A DNA stretch of 52,667 nucleotides from an uncultured Flavobacteriales bacterium (GTDB lineage Bacteria > Bacteroidota > Bacteroidia > Flavobacteriales > Crocinitomicaceae). This document shows positions 1-9,385 of the stretch, piece after piece. The DNA lies in NCBI GenBank assembly GCA_946478775.1, contig CAMLDR010000007.1:1-52667 (forward strand), written 5' to 3'. The notes beneath the pieces were generated by a model. It worked only from the letters and a program-made list of their open reading frames with translations. It did no database searches and had not been told where the DNA came from. Position 1 is the stretch's first letter. Each line of letters opens with the position of its first letter. Position numbers and translations under genes: made by a program.

Positions 1-2
1 TC

Positions 3-1913
3 CTGAATGAATATGGAACGTTTTGTGTTTCTGTTTGAGGTGGTACGGGGCGTTTCGATTATTCTTTTGTCGGAGGGATCAACTTTGGAGTGGTAGACAA
101 TGCACAGGTACTCTCAGCGGGCAACTACACTATCATCGTTCGTGATGATAATGATTGTGTGGCTAACGGAACCCAGACACTGACTCAACCGGCTTTGTTA
201 ACGGCTACTTTGAACCTGACGGATCCAACTTGTTTTACATTCTGCGATGGTTCTGCAGTGGCAAATGCAACAGGTGGAACATTGAATTATACTTATCACT
301 GGAATGGAGTAGCGGGTGCTTCAAATACCAACCCGAATTTGTGTTCTGGAAATTACACACTGGAAATTACAGATGCAAACAACTGTTCTTTCGATACGAC
401 TTATGTGATTACGGATCCTGCAGAGTTTGTGATTGATTCGGTTGGTCATACGAATGCAACATGTAATACTTTCTGTGATGGTACGGCAACGATATACGCT
501 CCGGGAGCTGTTTCATACAGTTTTGATAACGGAGGAACATTCGGTCCTGCAAATACCCTGGGATCTTTGTGTGCACAGGCTTACCAGGTGCAGGCAACAA
601 ATGCTGCCGGTTGTATCGCTATGAGCTCGGTTGCTATCGAACAACCACTTCCGGTTCAGTTATTTTCTTCCATTGACAGTTTGATGTGTACGGGTGATAC
701 GATTCCATTGTATGCTATTGCATTCGGAGGAACGGCTCCTTACACTTATACCTGGAGTAATAGTTTTGTGGGGCAGACACAGGATGTCATCCAAACGACA
801 CCACAAACATATACTGTTTCTGTGGCTGATCAAAACGGATGTACAACCGCTGCGCCTGCTTCTGTTGATTTGACGATGTTACCTCTTCTTGTATTCGATT
901 TAACAGCTGACACGTCGATCTGTGCAGGAAGTAATTTGGTGCTTCAGGTGAATGTGACTGATGGTGCACCTGTTTATTCCTATCAATGGAGCACTTCTGC
1001 AAATGATACTTTGGATCAGATTACTGTTACCCCGGTTGCACAAACGCTTTACAGTGTAAGTGTTTCGGATATTTGTGTAACGGTCGATACGAATGTTCAG
1101 GTTAATTTCTATGCCGTCCCAACAGCCCAGTTCGTAACAAGTGCAGCGGAAGGATGCAGTCCTTTGAATGTTGTGTTCTCAAATGATCTGGCAATTACAA
1201 ATCTTCAGAATTGTAACTGGACTTTCTCGGATGGTCAGACGTTTAATGGCTGTGGAACCTTGAACGCAACATTTACTGATCCGGGTTGTTATGATGTGAC
1301 TTTTACAGGAAGTACCACCGATGGTTGTCCGGTTAGCGGAACATTTGCTTCTGCGGTGTGCGTTTACGATAATCCGGTAGCGAACTATACCTATTCACCT
1401 CAAATGCCAAGTGAGTTGGAGAACGGTGTTCAATTTACGAATTTGTCTTATGGAGCAACTACTTTTGACTGGACATTCGGAAGTTCTTTCGGAACATCGA
1501 CCAATGAAAATCCGTTCCATACTTTTTATGGGGTTGATCCGGACCAAACAGTAGATGTTTGTTTAATTGTTACTTCAGAGTACGGATGTATGGATACGAT
1601 CTGCAGACCGATCAAATTCTACGGAGATTTCCTTGTTTGGGTACCAAATACCTTCACTCCGGATGGAGATGAGTTTAATAACCAATTCAAACCGATTTTC
1701 TCCAAAGACCGATTGATCGAAAATTACAACCTGATGATCTTTGATCGTTGGGGGGAGGTGATTTTTGAATCTCGTGACCCTGAATTCGGATGGGATGGAA
1801 CTTATAATGGTGAGTTTGTTAAAGACGGAACTTATACCTGGAAAATTGATGTGAAAGACGGATTGAACAATGAAAGCAAAGAATTTATCGGTCACGTGAA
1901 TAAACTTCAATAG
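3..1913 (+). CDS. SprB-like/CHU_C surface protein, 3' part, with in-frame TGA
   Basis: This is the C-terminal part of a very large secreted, Cys- and Thr-rich repeat protein; its 5' end lies outside the window. Reading frame 3 gives SprB-type repeats (GGT..Y.Y.W..., AGNYT..V.D.N.C), then PKD-like segments (W.FSDG, FDWTFG) and a C-terminal CHU_C domain (VPNTFTPDGDEFNNQF... FDRWGEVIFES... WDGTYNG). CHU_C is the type B sorting tail of the type IX secretion system, so the product should be exported and held at or released from the surface, as in gliding or adhesion proteins. A TGA at 36-38 falls where the repeat would have a Ser before GGTG; coding similarity continues on both sides. The downstream open frame can start at GTG 90, but that has no signal peptide. 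The gene is therefore either nonsense-mutated or carries a sequence error. Confidence 0.8.
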
Positions 1914-1956
1914 GATACAAAATCTATTATTAAATACGAAGAGTCTATATAAACGA

Positions 1957-1992
1957 GCCGTCTGTTTCCAATGCGAAACAGGCGGTTTTTTT
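1957..1992 (+). terminator. Rho-independent terminator of the SprB-like gene
   Basis: The stem CCGTCTGTTTC pairs with GAAACAGGCGG (one G-T wobble) around a 6-nt loop and is followed by seven T. It starts about 44 nt after the stop codon at 1913. Confidence 0.85.
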
Positions 1993-2166
1993 ATGATATC
2001 GTGATATAACGAAGAAATTACAGAGTAAGAGATTTTAACGAAGCAATCATTAGAGAATAAGCCAGGCTTTTATCATGGCTCGATTCAGAATAATACGCAA
2101 TGTCATTTCCCTATCCGGATAGTATCGGGATGCCAAGTGCCAATAGGCAAACAAAAATGTGTGAAT

Positions 2167-3525
2167 TTAATGCTGATTTTTTCCTGCAAGATATACTTTG
2201 TATTTCTCAGCAGCATGCTTCCCGGAAATAACCGCACTGTTTTGTGTTTCCAATCCTTCCGACCAGCCGCCGGATAAATAAAGTGAGGGAAATTCGGCTA
2301 TTTGTTGGTGGAGGATTTCAAGGTGAGTAATGAAATCAACAGTGATTAGCGGATGCCAGAAAGTAGTAACGTGCAGTAATTTCCCTGATTTTTTTAATTG
2401 TTCAATGGCTTCGGAACTTAACCAGCTTTTATAAATGCCGTCCAGCCTGTCTGAGATCATACGGAGATTCATGGTACTCGAAAGGATCTCATTGGAGTCT
2501 GAAGTGATGATATTCAAAAAGGCCGGTTTCTCCAAATTTACATAAGTAGAATCGGTATGCAGCGCAGTTTTAACTTCGAGATAGGTGAGGTGCTTTAAAC
2601 TTTGAACAGCTTCTGAAAGACCGGGTTCTGCTTTCAGGATTTTGGCAGCCTGGTCGGCATGGGTTGCAAAAATGACAAAGTCCACCAATACCGTTTCTTC
2701 TGTTCCACCGTTAGAGTAGGTAACCAGCCATTTTTCTTTGGAACGAACCACTTTGGTTACAGGCGAACTGCATTTGATCGTAATCCGGTCCCGGTCCATC
2801 TTTTCACCAACACGCCGGATCAAAGATCCCATACCGTCAGTCATGACTTTGAACTTGTTATTTGCCTTTGGTTTCCGGAAAGCAAATAGTTTTACAACAT
2901 CTACTGCTGAAGTGGTCTTGATCTCTGAAACAGTTGTTCCCAATGATGCCGCCAGGAAAGGGTAGATGATCTCGTTTTTAAACCATTCGTCAAATTGCAA
3001 TCCGTTTACCCAGGTTTCGATGGGGATTCCTTTCCATTGGTCCGGATTTTTGTAGATCTTGTAAGCTTCTTTATTGAAGCGTTTGAATTTCAATAGTTTT
3101 CCCAGTTTTTCTCCCCTCAGTTTCATTCCCAGTGGAGAAACCAGAACCGGTTTTTGCTGTTTCTCATGCTGAATCACCAGGCTTGCATTCAGTGTTTCGC
3201 TTTCGTAGGGTTTTGGTCCGAGTGTTTTAGTCAAAAAAGCAATGTAATCATCCCAAGGGCCTTCCACGAAGTATTGCGGACCGGCATCTACACTGACCAA
3301 TTTCCCGGTTTTGTTCTTAACCAATACGGTTTGTGCATTTCCTCCCAGTATTTTTTCTTTTTCAAAGAGAATGATCTGTGCGTTCGGGTCTGCTTCCAGG
3401 ATAAAATGCGCTCCGGAAACTCCTGCCATTCCACCGCCAATAATAGCTACTTTGGTTTGAGAGAATACAAGTGCCGACTGCAAAAAAAGGATTGCAGTAA
3501 GAATACAACGGAAGGAAAAATGCAT
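2167..3525 (-). CDS. FAD-dependent amine-oxidase-like protein, exported
   Basis: The 452-aa product starts with a signal peptide (residues 1-22, ending VFSQ) and goes straight into a Rossmann dinucleotide motif VAIIGGGMAGVSGA (residues 26-39), then an acidic E-K-E binding the ribose (FEKEKILGGNA). The C-terminal part ends in LYLSGGWSEGLETQNSAVISGKHAA, the second FAD contact typical of the flavin amine oxidase/protoporphyrinogen oxidase superfamily. It is likely a periplasmic flavoprotein oxidising an unknown substrate. The length fits the family. It stands alone between convergent and co-directional neighbours. The superfamily is clear; the substrate is not. Confidence 0.75.
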   Translation of the reverse strand: MHFSFRCILTAILFLQSALVFSQTKVAIIGGGMAGVSGAHFILEADPNAQIILFEKEKILGGNAQTVLVKNKTGKLVSVDAGPQYFVEGPWDDYIAFLTKTLGPKPYESETLNASLVIQHEKQQKPVLVSPLGMKLRGEKLGKLLKFKRFNKEAYKIYKNPDQWKGIPIETWVNGLQFDEWFKNEIIYPFLAASLGTTVSEIKTTSAVDVVKLFAFRKPKANNKFKVMTDGMGSLIRRVGEKMDRDRITIKCSSPVTKVVRSKEKWLVTYSNGGTEETVLVDFVIFATHADQAAKILKAEPGLSEAVQSLKHLTYLEVKTALHTDSTYVNLEKPAFLNIITSDSNEILSSTMNLRMISDRLDGIYKSWLSSEAIEQLKKSGKLLHVTTFWHPLITVDFITHLEILHQQIAEFPSLYLSGGWSEGLETQNSAVISGKHAAEKYKVYLAGKNQH

Positions 3526-3590
3526 GGAGCAGTAAGTTTTGTGAATGAGCGGCTAAGATAGGAAGATTTTAGAAAGGCTTTCGTGGTTTC

Positions 3591-4526
3591 CTATTTCGGC
3601 GCCACTTCCTTTTGGTTTAGCGCTTTCGCTACTTTGCATTTAAAGCTGAAGGCTTTTAGGTTCGTTTTTGCTTCTTTTTGCTCGTAGACAGTACCTTCTT
3701 TCATATTAGTCGTGTTGAAACGCCAGCTGGCAATCGGGTCATGGAAAGCGTCATCCATATCGGTGAGGAAGATCGTTACCTCGTCGTTCTCAGAGATTAG
3801 AAAGCGGAAAACACGTGGTTTTTCAGAGAACAAGATGGTGTAACTGTTTCCTTTGTGGACGTTCCCCACTTCCAGGTCTCCCATTTTAATTGAAAAGTCG
3901 AGGTCCGGAGAGTCTGCTCCGAACAATTCGTGATCCCAGGCCTGGCCATTGTTGTCTAAAGTATTCACCATCAAAGAGTCGAGCGAGCATTCGAAGATCT
4001 TAGTCAGCGGTTTGTTGAAAGTGAAAACTGCCGATTTTGTGCGCTGTTTGTAAGCGGCATTAAATCCGTCTTTTCCGCTCAGATCAGCAATGACGAACAG
4101 GCTTTGTTTCCCTTCTTTGAGCTTTAGTCCGGCATATGGAATAAATACGTTACTAGCAATTGTCAAAGCTTTATTCTCATCTAAAAACTGCGGATTACAG
4201 CTGAGTTTGATCTCAACAAAATCACCCTTTCCAAAAGCTTTTTGATATCCGAAAGCCGGTTTAACCTGGGTGCTGTCCTGGAAAATGCTCAGTCTGAATG
4301 AAAACTTTCCCTGTGCCATTGCCTTTTTGAAGATGCTGTCGACCGGGTATTTCTTTTTAAGCTTATTGAAATCAGGAGTGACAACGATTCGAAAACCTTT
4401 CACTCCGTTTTCCACATAATCTGTTTGAATGGAAACTTCCGGGATGATGTTTTCTTTGTTTTGGGCGAATAGGGAATTCCCGGATAGAGCAGTTAATAAA
4501 AGCGTTAACAGGATAATTTGTTTCAT
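3591..4526 (-). CDS. Secreted protein of unknown function
   Basis: I do not recognise this family. The ATG at 4526 (three codons inside a longer TTG frame) gives a 311-aa product with a clean signal peptide (KQIILLTLLLTALSGNSLFAQ). The mature part is all beta-like and Lys-rich, with no Cys pairs typical of enzymes. A stretch near residues 250-285 (DEVTIFLTDMDDAFHDPIASW) resembles a C2-like calcium-binding loop by its Asp pattern, which is only a suggestion. No T9SS tail is visible, so a periplasmic location or an outer-membrane lumen-side role is likely. Confidence 0.65.
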   Translation of the reverse strand: MKQIILLTLLLTALSGNSLFAQNKENIIPEVSIQTDYVENGVKGFRIVVTPDFNKLKKKYPVDSIFKKAMAQGKFSFRLSIFQDSTQVKPAFGYQKAFGKGDFVEIKLSCNPQFLDENKALTIASNVFIPYAGLKLKEGKQSLFVIADLSGKDGFNAAYKQRTKSAVFTFNKPLTKIFECSLDSLMVNTLDNNGQAWDHELFGADSPDLDFSIKMGDLEVGNVHKGNSYTILFSEKPRVFRFLISENDEVTIFLTDMDDAFHDPIASWRFNTTNMKEGTVYEQKEAKTNLKAFSFKCKVAKALNQKEVAPK

Positions 4527-4602
4527 GGGTTGCAATTAATAGGCAGGTTCAAAGTTAGAAAAAGATTGAACGTGAGGGATTTGACAAGCCCTAAGAAATC
4601 AT

Positions 4603-4632
4603 AAAAAAGCCGTATTCATTTAAGAACACGGC
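4603..4632 (-). terminator. Terminator for the propeller gene at 4658-6307
   Basis: Read on the minus strand, GCCGTGTTC pairs with GAATACGGC and is followed by six T, just after the stop codon of the gene ending at 4658. Confidence 0.8.
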
Positions 4633-4657
4633 CTTTCCTTTTTAAAATAAACCAGCT

Positions 4658-6307
4658 TTAATGATTCACCAGGATTTTTCCTGTGAAAATGGAACCGTTT
4701 TCAATGAAATGAATGAAATACATTCCATTTACCAGGTTTTCCGTATGAATGATTGTTGATTCCGAAGTTGTTTTCCCCTGGAAGACTATTTTTCCTGCAT
4801 TATCAACCAATTGAAAGGAGTTTCCTTCACTGGTATTGAAAAGCGTGAATTGATCGTTTGCCGGATTCGGGTAAAGCGTAAAAAGCGATTGAGCCATTTC
4901 ATCTATTCCTACCGTTGAAACACCTATTTTCATCAGGAAAATATCATAATTGAAATTATTGATATTGGTCTGCAATAGCGGGTTGCTGTCAATGGTTCCG
5001 GAAAATGTACCTCCAACGTACACATTTCCAGCAAGGTCAGCATCAATCGAATAGCCATACCCATGATTTTCAGCTTGATTGACTATACCGCCAAAACCTT
5101 TAGCCCATAGTACATTTCCGTTCGCGTCACTTTTTAGAACATACGCACCTGAAAAAGCTGTAACGTTGACCGAATGCTGCGCATTAAAGGTGTATGGTGC
5201 GTTAGAACTTCCGGTTGAATAAATATTTCCCAAATGATCAATTGTTACATCCAGAGAAAGTGATTGGTGATTTTGATTGGTTAAATAGTATTTCAGCCAA
5301 AGTGGAGTTCCTGAGGAATTAATCTTACAGAGATAAGCACTGTAATTGGTTGATGAGGCGGAAAATGAACCAAATTGATAAGTCCCTCTGCACGTTCCGG
5401 TGAGGTAAGCATTTCCCTGGCTATCTACTGCAATGGCTGAAGATCTGTCATCATCTCCTCCTCCGAATTGTTTCGCCCAAATGACACCTCCGTTCGAATC
5501 TGTTTTAAAAACAAAAATATCATAAAAACCAAAACATACGAAGCTTGATGTTCCGATGGTTGTGCCGGTAGAAAAGTATCCTGTAATGAAGGGGTTACCG
5601 TTTGCATCGATATCCAGTGCTGTAAAAAAGTCGTTATTGGCTCCTCCATATTTTTGAGCCCACAAAGGTATTCCGTTAGGATCTATTTTAGCAAGAAAAA
5701 CATCGAAGGTTTGTCCTGGTTGAGTTAAAGTAGTAGAACCAAAAGTTGCGCTTTCGGCAAAAGAGCCTCCTATGTAAATATTCCCGGATGCATCAGAAAC
5801 AATAGAATTGGAATTGCCAAAAATTCCCGCAAAATTCTTAGCCCATAATACGTCTCCATTCGCATTCATTTTTAAGAGGAACATATCTGCATAATTCGAG
5901 TTTGAAGAAGTGATTGAAATTCCACCAAAATTTTCCGTTCCTATAAAATAGCCAAAAACATAAATGCTTCCCTGAGGTCCCGGAACTACTCTGTAAGCAA
6001 AGCTTCCCATGTCTTTTGCCCAAAGTACCGTTCCGTTTGCATTTGATTTACTAATGTATCCTCTGCTGGTATTCACAGTAGCCTGGAGGACAATAGATCC
6101 GAATGTAGCAACTCCTGTATAGTTACCTGCTGAATAAATATTTCCATCCGCAGCAACAAGAACATCGGTACAATTATCACCTTCGTTACCTCCTGCCTGT
6201 TTGGCCCAGGTAATGGATGGCTGCTGAGAAAAAGATAGATTAATGGAAGTAAAAAGGATGAATGTTAAGGCAATCGTTTTTTTTAGAACTGAGTAGCATA
6301 TTTTCAT
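4658..6307 (-). CDS. SBBP-type beta-propeller protein with T9SS type A sorting domain
   Basis: The 549-aa secreted protein has a signal peptide at residues 1-27. About eight repeats follow, of the form GN.Y..G.......FG....T......D.F..K...NG...WAK..GG, the SBBP/PQQ-like blade pattern of secreted Bacteroidota propellers. The C-terminus (VGIDEMAQSLFTLYPNPANDQF ... GMYFIHF ... TGKILVNH) is a T9SS type A sorting domain. It is a paralogue of the two larger proteins to its right, but lacks their HYR repeats. It has its own promoter region carrying the conserved motif at 6363-6391, and a terminator at 4603-4632. It is probably a surface or released binding protein; the ligand is unknown. Confidence 0.85.
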   Translation of the reverse strand: MKICYSVLKKTIALTFILFTSINLSFSQQPSITWAKQAGGNEGDNCTDVLVAADGNIYSAGNYTGVATFGSIVLQATVNTSRGYISKSNANGTVLWAKDMGSFAYRVVPGPQGSIYVFGYFIGTENFGGISITSSNSNYADMFLLKMNANGDVLWAKNFAGIFGNSNSIVSDASGNIYIGGSFAESATFGSTTLTQPGQTFDVFLAKIDPNGIPLWAQKYGGANNDFFTALDIDANGNPFITGYFSTGTTIGTSSFVCFGFYDIFVFKTDSNGGVIWAKQFGGGDDDRSSAIAVDSQGNAYLTGTCRGTYQFGSFSASSTNYSAYLCKINSSGTPLWLKYYLTNQNHQSLSLDVTIDHLGNIYSTGSSNAPYTFNAQHSVNVTAFSGAYVLKSDANGNVLWAKGFGGIVNQAENHGYGYSIDADLAGNVYVGGTFSGTIDSNPLLQTNINNFNYDIFLMKIGVSTVGIDEMAQSLFTLYPNPANDQFTLFNTSEGNSFQLVDNAGKIVFQGKTTSESTIIHTENLVNGMYFIHFIENGSIFTGKILVNH

Positions 6308-6362
6308 AGTATATGTTGTTTTAAATTTCCTTGCAAAGGACAGTGTAATTTTCTAACTCTTT

Positions 6363-6391
6363 CCTACCGTATTTGAAATTTTGAGCACATT
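6363..6391 (-). promoter_or_regulatory. Conserved upstream motif, copy 1
   Basis: The minus strand reads AATGTGC, two variable bases, then AAAATTTCAAATACGGTAGG. The same motif lies upstream of the gene at 9386-11923. In both places a TTTG (-7-like) follows the motif after exactly the same gap (CAAA at 6334-6337 here), and the start codon lies about 55 nt beyond the motif. This looks like an activator site for co-regulated propeller genes. The regulator is unknown; the adjacent LytTR pair is a candidate. Confidence 0.6.
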
Positions 6392-6393
6392 CT

Positions 6394-6430
6394 AAAACAA
6401 AAACAGCTGCAGATTTCTCCACAGCTGTTT
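6394..6430 (-). terminator. Terminator for the propeller/HYR gene at 6450-9338
   Basis: On the minus strand AAACAGCTG and CAGCTGTTT form a stem, followed by TTTTTGTTTT. It sits 20 nt past the stop codon and directly abuts the conserved motif of the next gene. Confidence 0.75.
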
Positions 6431-6449
6431 AATAATTTGATGAGTTAAT

Positions 6450-9338
6450 TTATTGAACCACACTTACTCGTTGAACAGATATCTGCCCGTTCGGGTTCAT
6501 TGCTGAAATGAAGTAAACTCCGCTTTCAATACTTTTCAGCTCAATCGTGTTTTCTCCTGCTTCCATTTGATGTGTTGTAACCAATTGTCCGGCAGCATTG
6601 GTGATAGTAATCATTGCTGGTAATTCGATGATGACATTGAAGGTTCCGTTATTCGGATTCGGGTAAACTGTAAACAGGGATTGAGCTATTTCATCTATTC
6701 CAACCGTTGAAATAGCCACACAAGCTGAAGTTGCAGAACAACCGTTTTGAGTGACAATCACCGCATACGTTCCATTTGCCGTTGCAGTAAATGATTGAGC
6801 AGTTGCTCCTGCAATCGGAGTATTTCCGTTTCCGCAGTTGATCCATTGATAAGTTGCTCCGGAAGTCGTTGCTGAAATAGTCAATCCGCTTAAAGTAGTT
6901 GTTGAAATAGGAAGTGTTACAATCACATTTTGCGTTTGTGTCGATGTATTTCCATTTCCATCGTTGTAAGTCCACGTTACGACCGTTGTTCCCGGAGTTG
7001 TGATTGGCAAAGTTGCATTGTGCGTTCCGGTAATGATTCCGGAGCAGTTGTCGGTTGCGGTTGGTGCTGTTAAAGATGTTACCGAACAGGGGCCTGTCAC
7101 ATTTGAAAGATTCGCTGTATTTGCTACCGGAGCTGTGTTGTCCAAAATAATTACGTTCTGCGTTTGAGTGGAAGTATTTCCGTTCCCATCGTTGTAAGTC
7201 CAGGTTACGACCGTTGTTCCCTGCGTTGTAATCGGAAGTGTTGCATTGTGCGTTCCGGTGATTGTTCCGATACAGTTGTCTGTTGCAGTTGGCGCGGTCA
7301 AGGAAGTAACCGAACATTGACCTGTCACATTTGAAAGGTTTGCTACGTTCGCAACCGGAGCAATATTATCATTGATAATCACATTCTGGGTTTGCGTGGA
7401 CGAATTCCCGTTTCCATCATTATAAGTCCAGGTTACGGTTGTTGTTCCCTGCGTTGTGATCGGAAGTGTTGCATTGTGCGTTCCGGTGATAGTTCCGGCG
7501 CAGTTGTCTGTTGCTGTTGGAGCAGTTAATGAAGTGATAGAACATTGCCCTGTAATATCTGCCAAAGATGCGGTATTAGGTACTGGAGCAATGAGATCGG
7601 ATATTGTTAAGTTAATAGTGATAATTGAATCACAGTTGTTTGCATTCGTCAATGTTTGTGTATATGTTCCTGAAGAAGTGTACGTTTGTGTATTCAAGGT
7701 GTAACTTCCGCACGCTGTTGTTGTGATTGTGTTTGTTGTTGACTGGTTGATAGTCAGATTCAAGGTAATTGTAGAATCACATCCCGCAACATTGGTCAAC
7801 GTTTGTGTGTATGTACCTGATGTGGTATATGTCGTGCCATTCAATATATAATCTCCACAAGTATTTTGGTTAATAGTTGCTGTCGTAGGAGAGCAGGAAA
7901 CAATTCCTATTTTTGTTAATAAAGCTCCTGTTGAAACAGAAGATGCTATACCATCAAAATTAATAGTTCCACTATTAGAGTTCCCTGAAATATAAATACT
8001 TCCAGCGGGATTTAATGTGATTGAGCCAAGATTTTCATTGGAAGAGACGGTTCCCGATAAACTTTTAACCCATTCATAATTTCCGCCACTATCCCATTTT
8101 ACTACAAATGCATCATCTTCCCCTGACGATATGAGATTAACTGTTCCCGCTCCCGGATCAAAATCACAGGTGCCTTTATAAGTGCCTGCTAACAAAACAC
8201 CTTCATCAGTGTCTAATTCGAAACCATTTACGTAATCAGCATTTGAACTACCTATTTGTTTTGCCCAAATGAGGTCTCCATTATTATTCAATTTTGAAAC
8301 AAAGACATCCAGACTGCCTACTGCTGTTAATGGAACTATTCCGATTCCCGGATCATAATCTTGTGTTCCTCCAAAATATCCGCCCAGGTATATTTCTCCG
8401 GAAGAATTCACCTTTACGGAGACCATATAATTTGAATTTGACCCGTCAGCGACCGTTTTTGCCCATACAAAATCACCTGTAGCGGTTAGTTTAAGCAAAA
8501 ATGAACTGGCAACGCTGCCCCCACTATATGAAGTCATATTATAAACTCCTGTACCTGAGTCAAAGTCAACAATCCCCTGGTATTTCCCTGTAACGTAAAC
8601 ATTACCGGCTGAATCCAGGGTCATTGCGTATGCGACATCACTATTCACTGTCCCTAGTCCTTTGACCCACAAAAATCCTCCCGAGGAATTTAGTTTTAAA
8701 ATGAAAATGTTAAAATTATTTGCCGGACTTGATAAAGATTGGGTTCCCGCTCCCGGGTCAAAATCAACATTGCCTACCTGGTAGGTTCCTGCAAGATACA
8801 CATCATCATTAGAATCAATTTCCATTCCTGTAGCATAGTCATGACCAATGTTTCCTATTTTATGTGCCCATAGGAGATTCCCCGAAGGGTCATATTTTGC
8901 AATGATAATATCCTGTGCAGGATTAGTTGCTGTAATATTCAAGACATTGGACGAAGGATCGAAATCACAAGTAGCATTACCTGATATAAGTCCGGCTAAT
9001 AAAATGTTTCCGGAATTATCTATTTTGATGCTCCTGGAAGAGGATGCCCCTCCGGTAATCGCTTTTGCCCAAATATAATTTCCATTCGCATCATATTTCG
9101 CAAAAAACTGATTATCTACCCCTACAGAAGTTAAAGTAGCACTTCCTGATCCAGGGTCGAAATCAACACTGCCATTAAATGTCCCAGCCATGTAGACATT
9201 TCCGGATGGATCTAAAGTTATTGTCGATATGCTGCTGGTTCCGGAACCTTCTAATCTTTTTAACCACTCGACCGAGGGGATTTGTCCAAAGACAAAAATG
9301 CTTTGCAGACAGGCGGAAAGTACTAGTAATTTTTTCAT
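6450..9338 (-). CDS. Propeller/HYR-repeat protein with T9SS type A sorting domain
   Basis: The 962-aa secreted protein starts with a signal peptide (residues 1-18). Residues about 20-480 hold propeller blades with the motif DFDPG.G......S.G..D.F..K....G...WAK, which reads like a cation-binding loop. Next are two Cys-containing 45-aa repeats (CGSYTLN..TYTSSGTYTQTL) and three HYR-like domains of about 80 aa (TATDNCxGTITGTHNATLPITT...TWTYNDGNGN). An Ig-like SxxTY segment and a T9SS type A tail (YPNPNNGTF ... GVYFISAM) finish the protein. It lies only 47 nt after the paralogue at 9386-11923 with no terminator between them, so the two are probably one operon. It is likely cell-surface or secreted. 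Confidence 0.87.
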   Translation of the reverse strand: MKKLLVLSACLQSIFVFGQIPSVEWLKRLEGSGTSSISTITLDPSGNVYMAGTFNGSVDFDPGSGSATLTSVGVDNQFFAKYDANGNYIWAKAITGGASSSRSIKIDNSGNILLAGLISGNATCDFDPSSNVLNITATNPAQDIIIAKYDPSGNLLWAHKIGNIGHDYATGMEIDSNDDVYLAGTYQVGNVDFDPGAGTQSLSSPANNFNIFILKLNSSGGFLWVKGLGTVNSDVAYAMTLDSAGNVYVTGKYQGIVDFDSGTGVYNMTSYSGGSVASSFLLKLTATGDFVWAKTVADGSNSNYMVSVKVNSSGEIYLGGYFGGTQDYDPGIGIVPLTAVGSLDVFVSKLNNNGDLIWAKQIGSSNADYVNGFELDTDEGVLLAGTYKGTCDFDPGAGTVNLISSGEDDAFVVKWDSGGNYEWVKSLSGTVSSNENLGSITLNPAGSIYISGNSNSGTINFDGIASSVSTGALLTKIGIVSCSPTTATINQNTCGDYILNGTTYTTSGTYTQTLTNVAGCDSTITLNLTINQSTTNTITTTACGSYTLNTQTYTSSGTYTQTLTNANNCDSIITINLTISDLIAPVPNTASLADITGQCSITSLTAPTATDNCAGTITGTHNATLPITTQGTTTVTWTYNDGNGNSSTQTQNVIINDNIAPVANVANLSNVTGQCSVTSLTAPTATDNCIGTITGTHNATLPITTQGTTVVTWTYNDGNGNTSTQTQNVIILDNTAPVANTANLSNVTGPCSVTSLTAPTATDNCSGIITGTHNATLPITTPGTTVVTWTYNDGNGNTSTQTQNVIVTLPISTTTLSGLTISATTSGATYQWINCGNGNTPIAGATAQSFTATANGTYAVIVTQNGCSATSACVAISTVGIDEIAQSLFTVYPNPNNGTFNVIIELPAMITITNAAGQLVTTHQMEAGENTIELKSIESGVYFISAMNPNGQISVQRVSVVQ
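6703..7184. repeat. 482-bp block identical to 9639-10120, copy 1
   Basis: By eye the DNA is identical base for base to 9639-10120 (offset 2936). It covers the last HYR repeat and the segment leading to the T9SS tail, and identity stops sharply at both edges. This is best read as recent gene conversion or segmental copying between the two paralogues. Confidence 0.85.
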
Positions 9339-9385
9339 AAATTTTAATTATTAACGGTTGGTATATTTACTTTGATTGACAGCTT

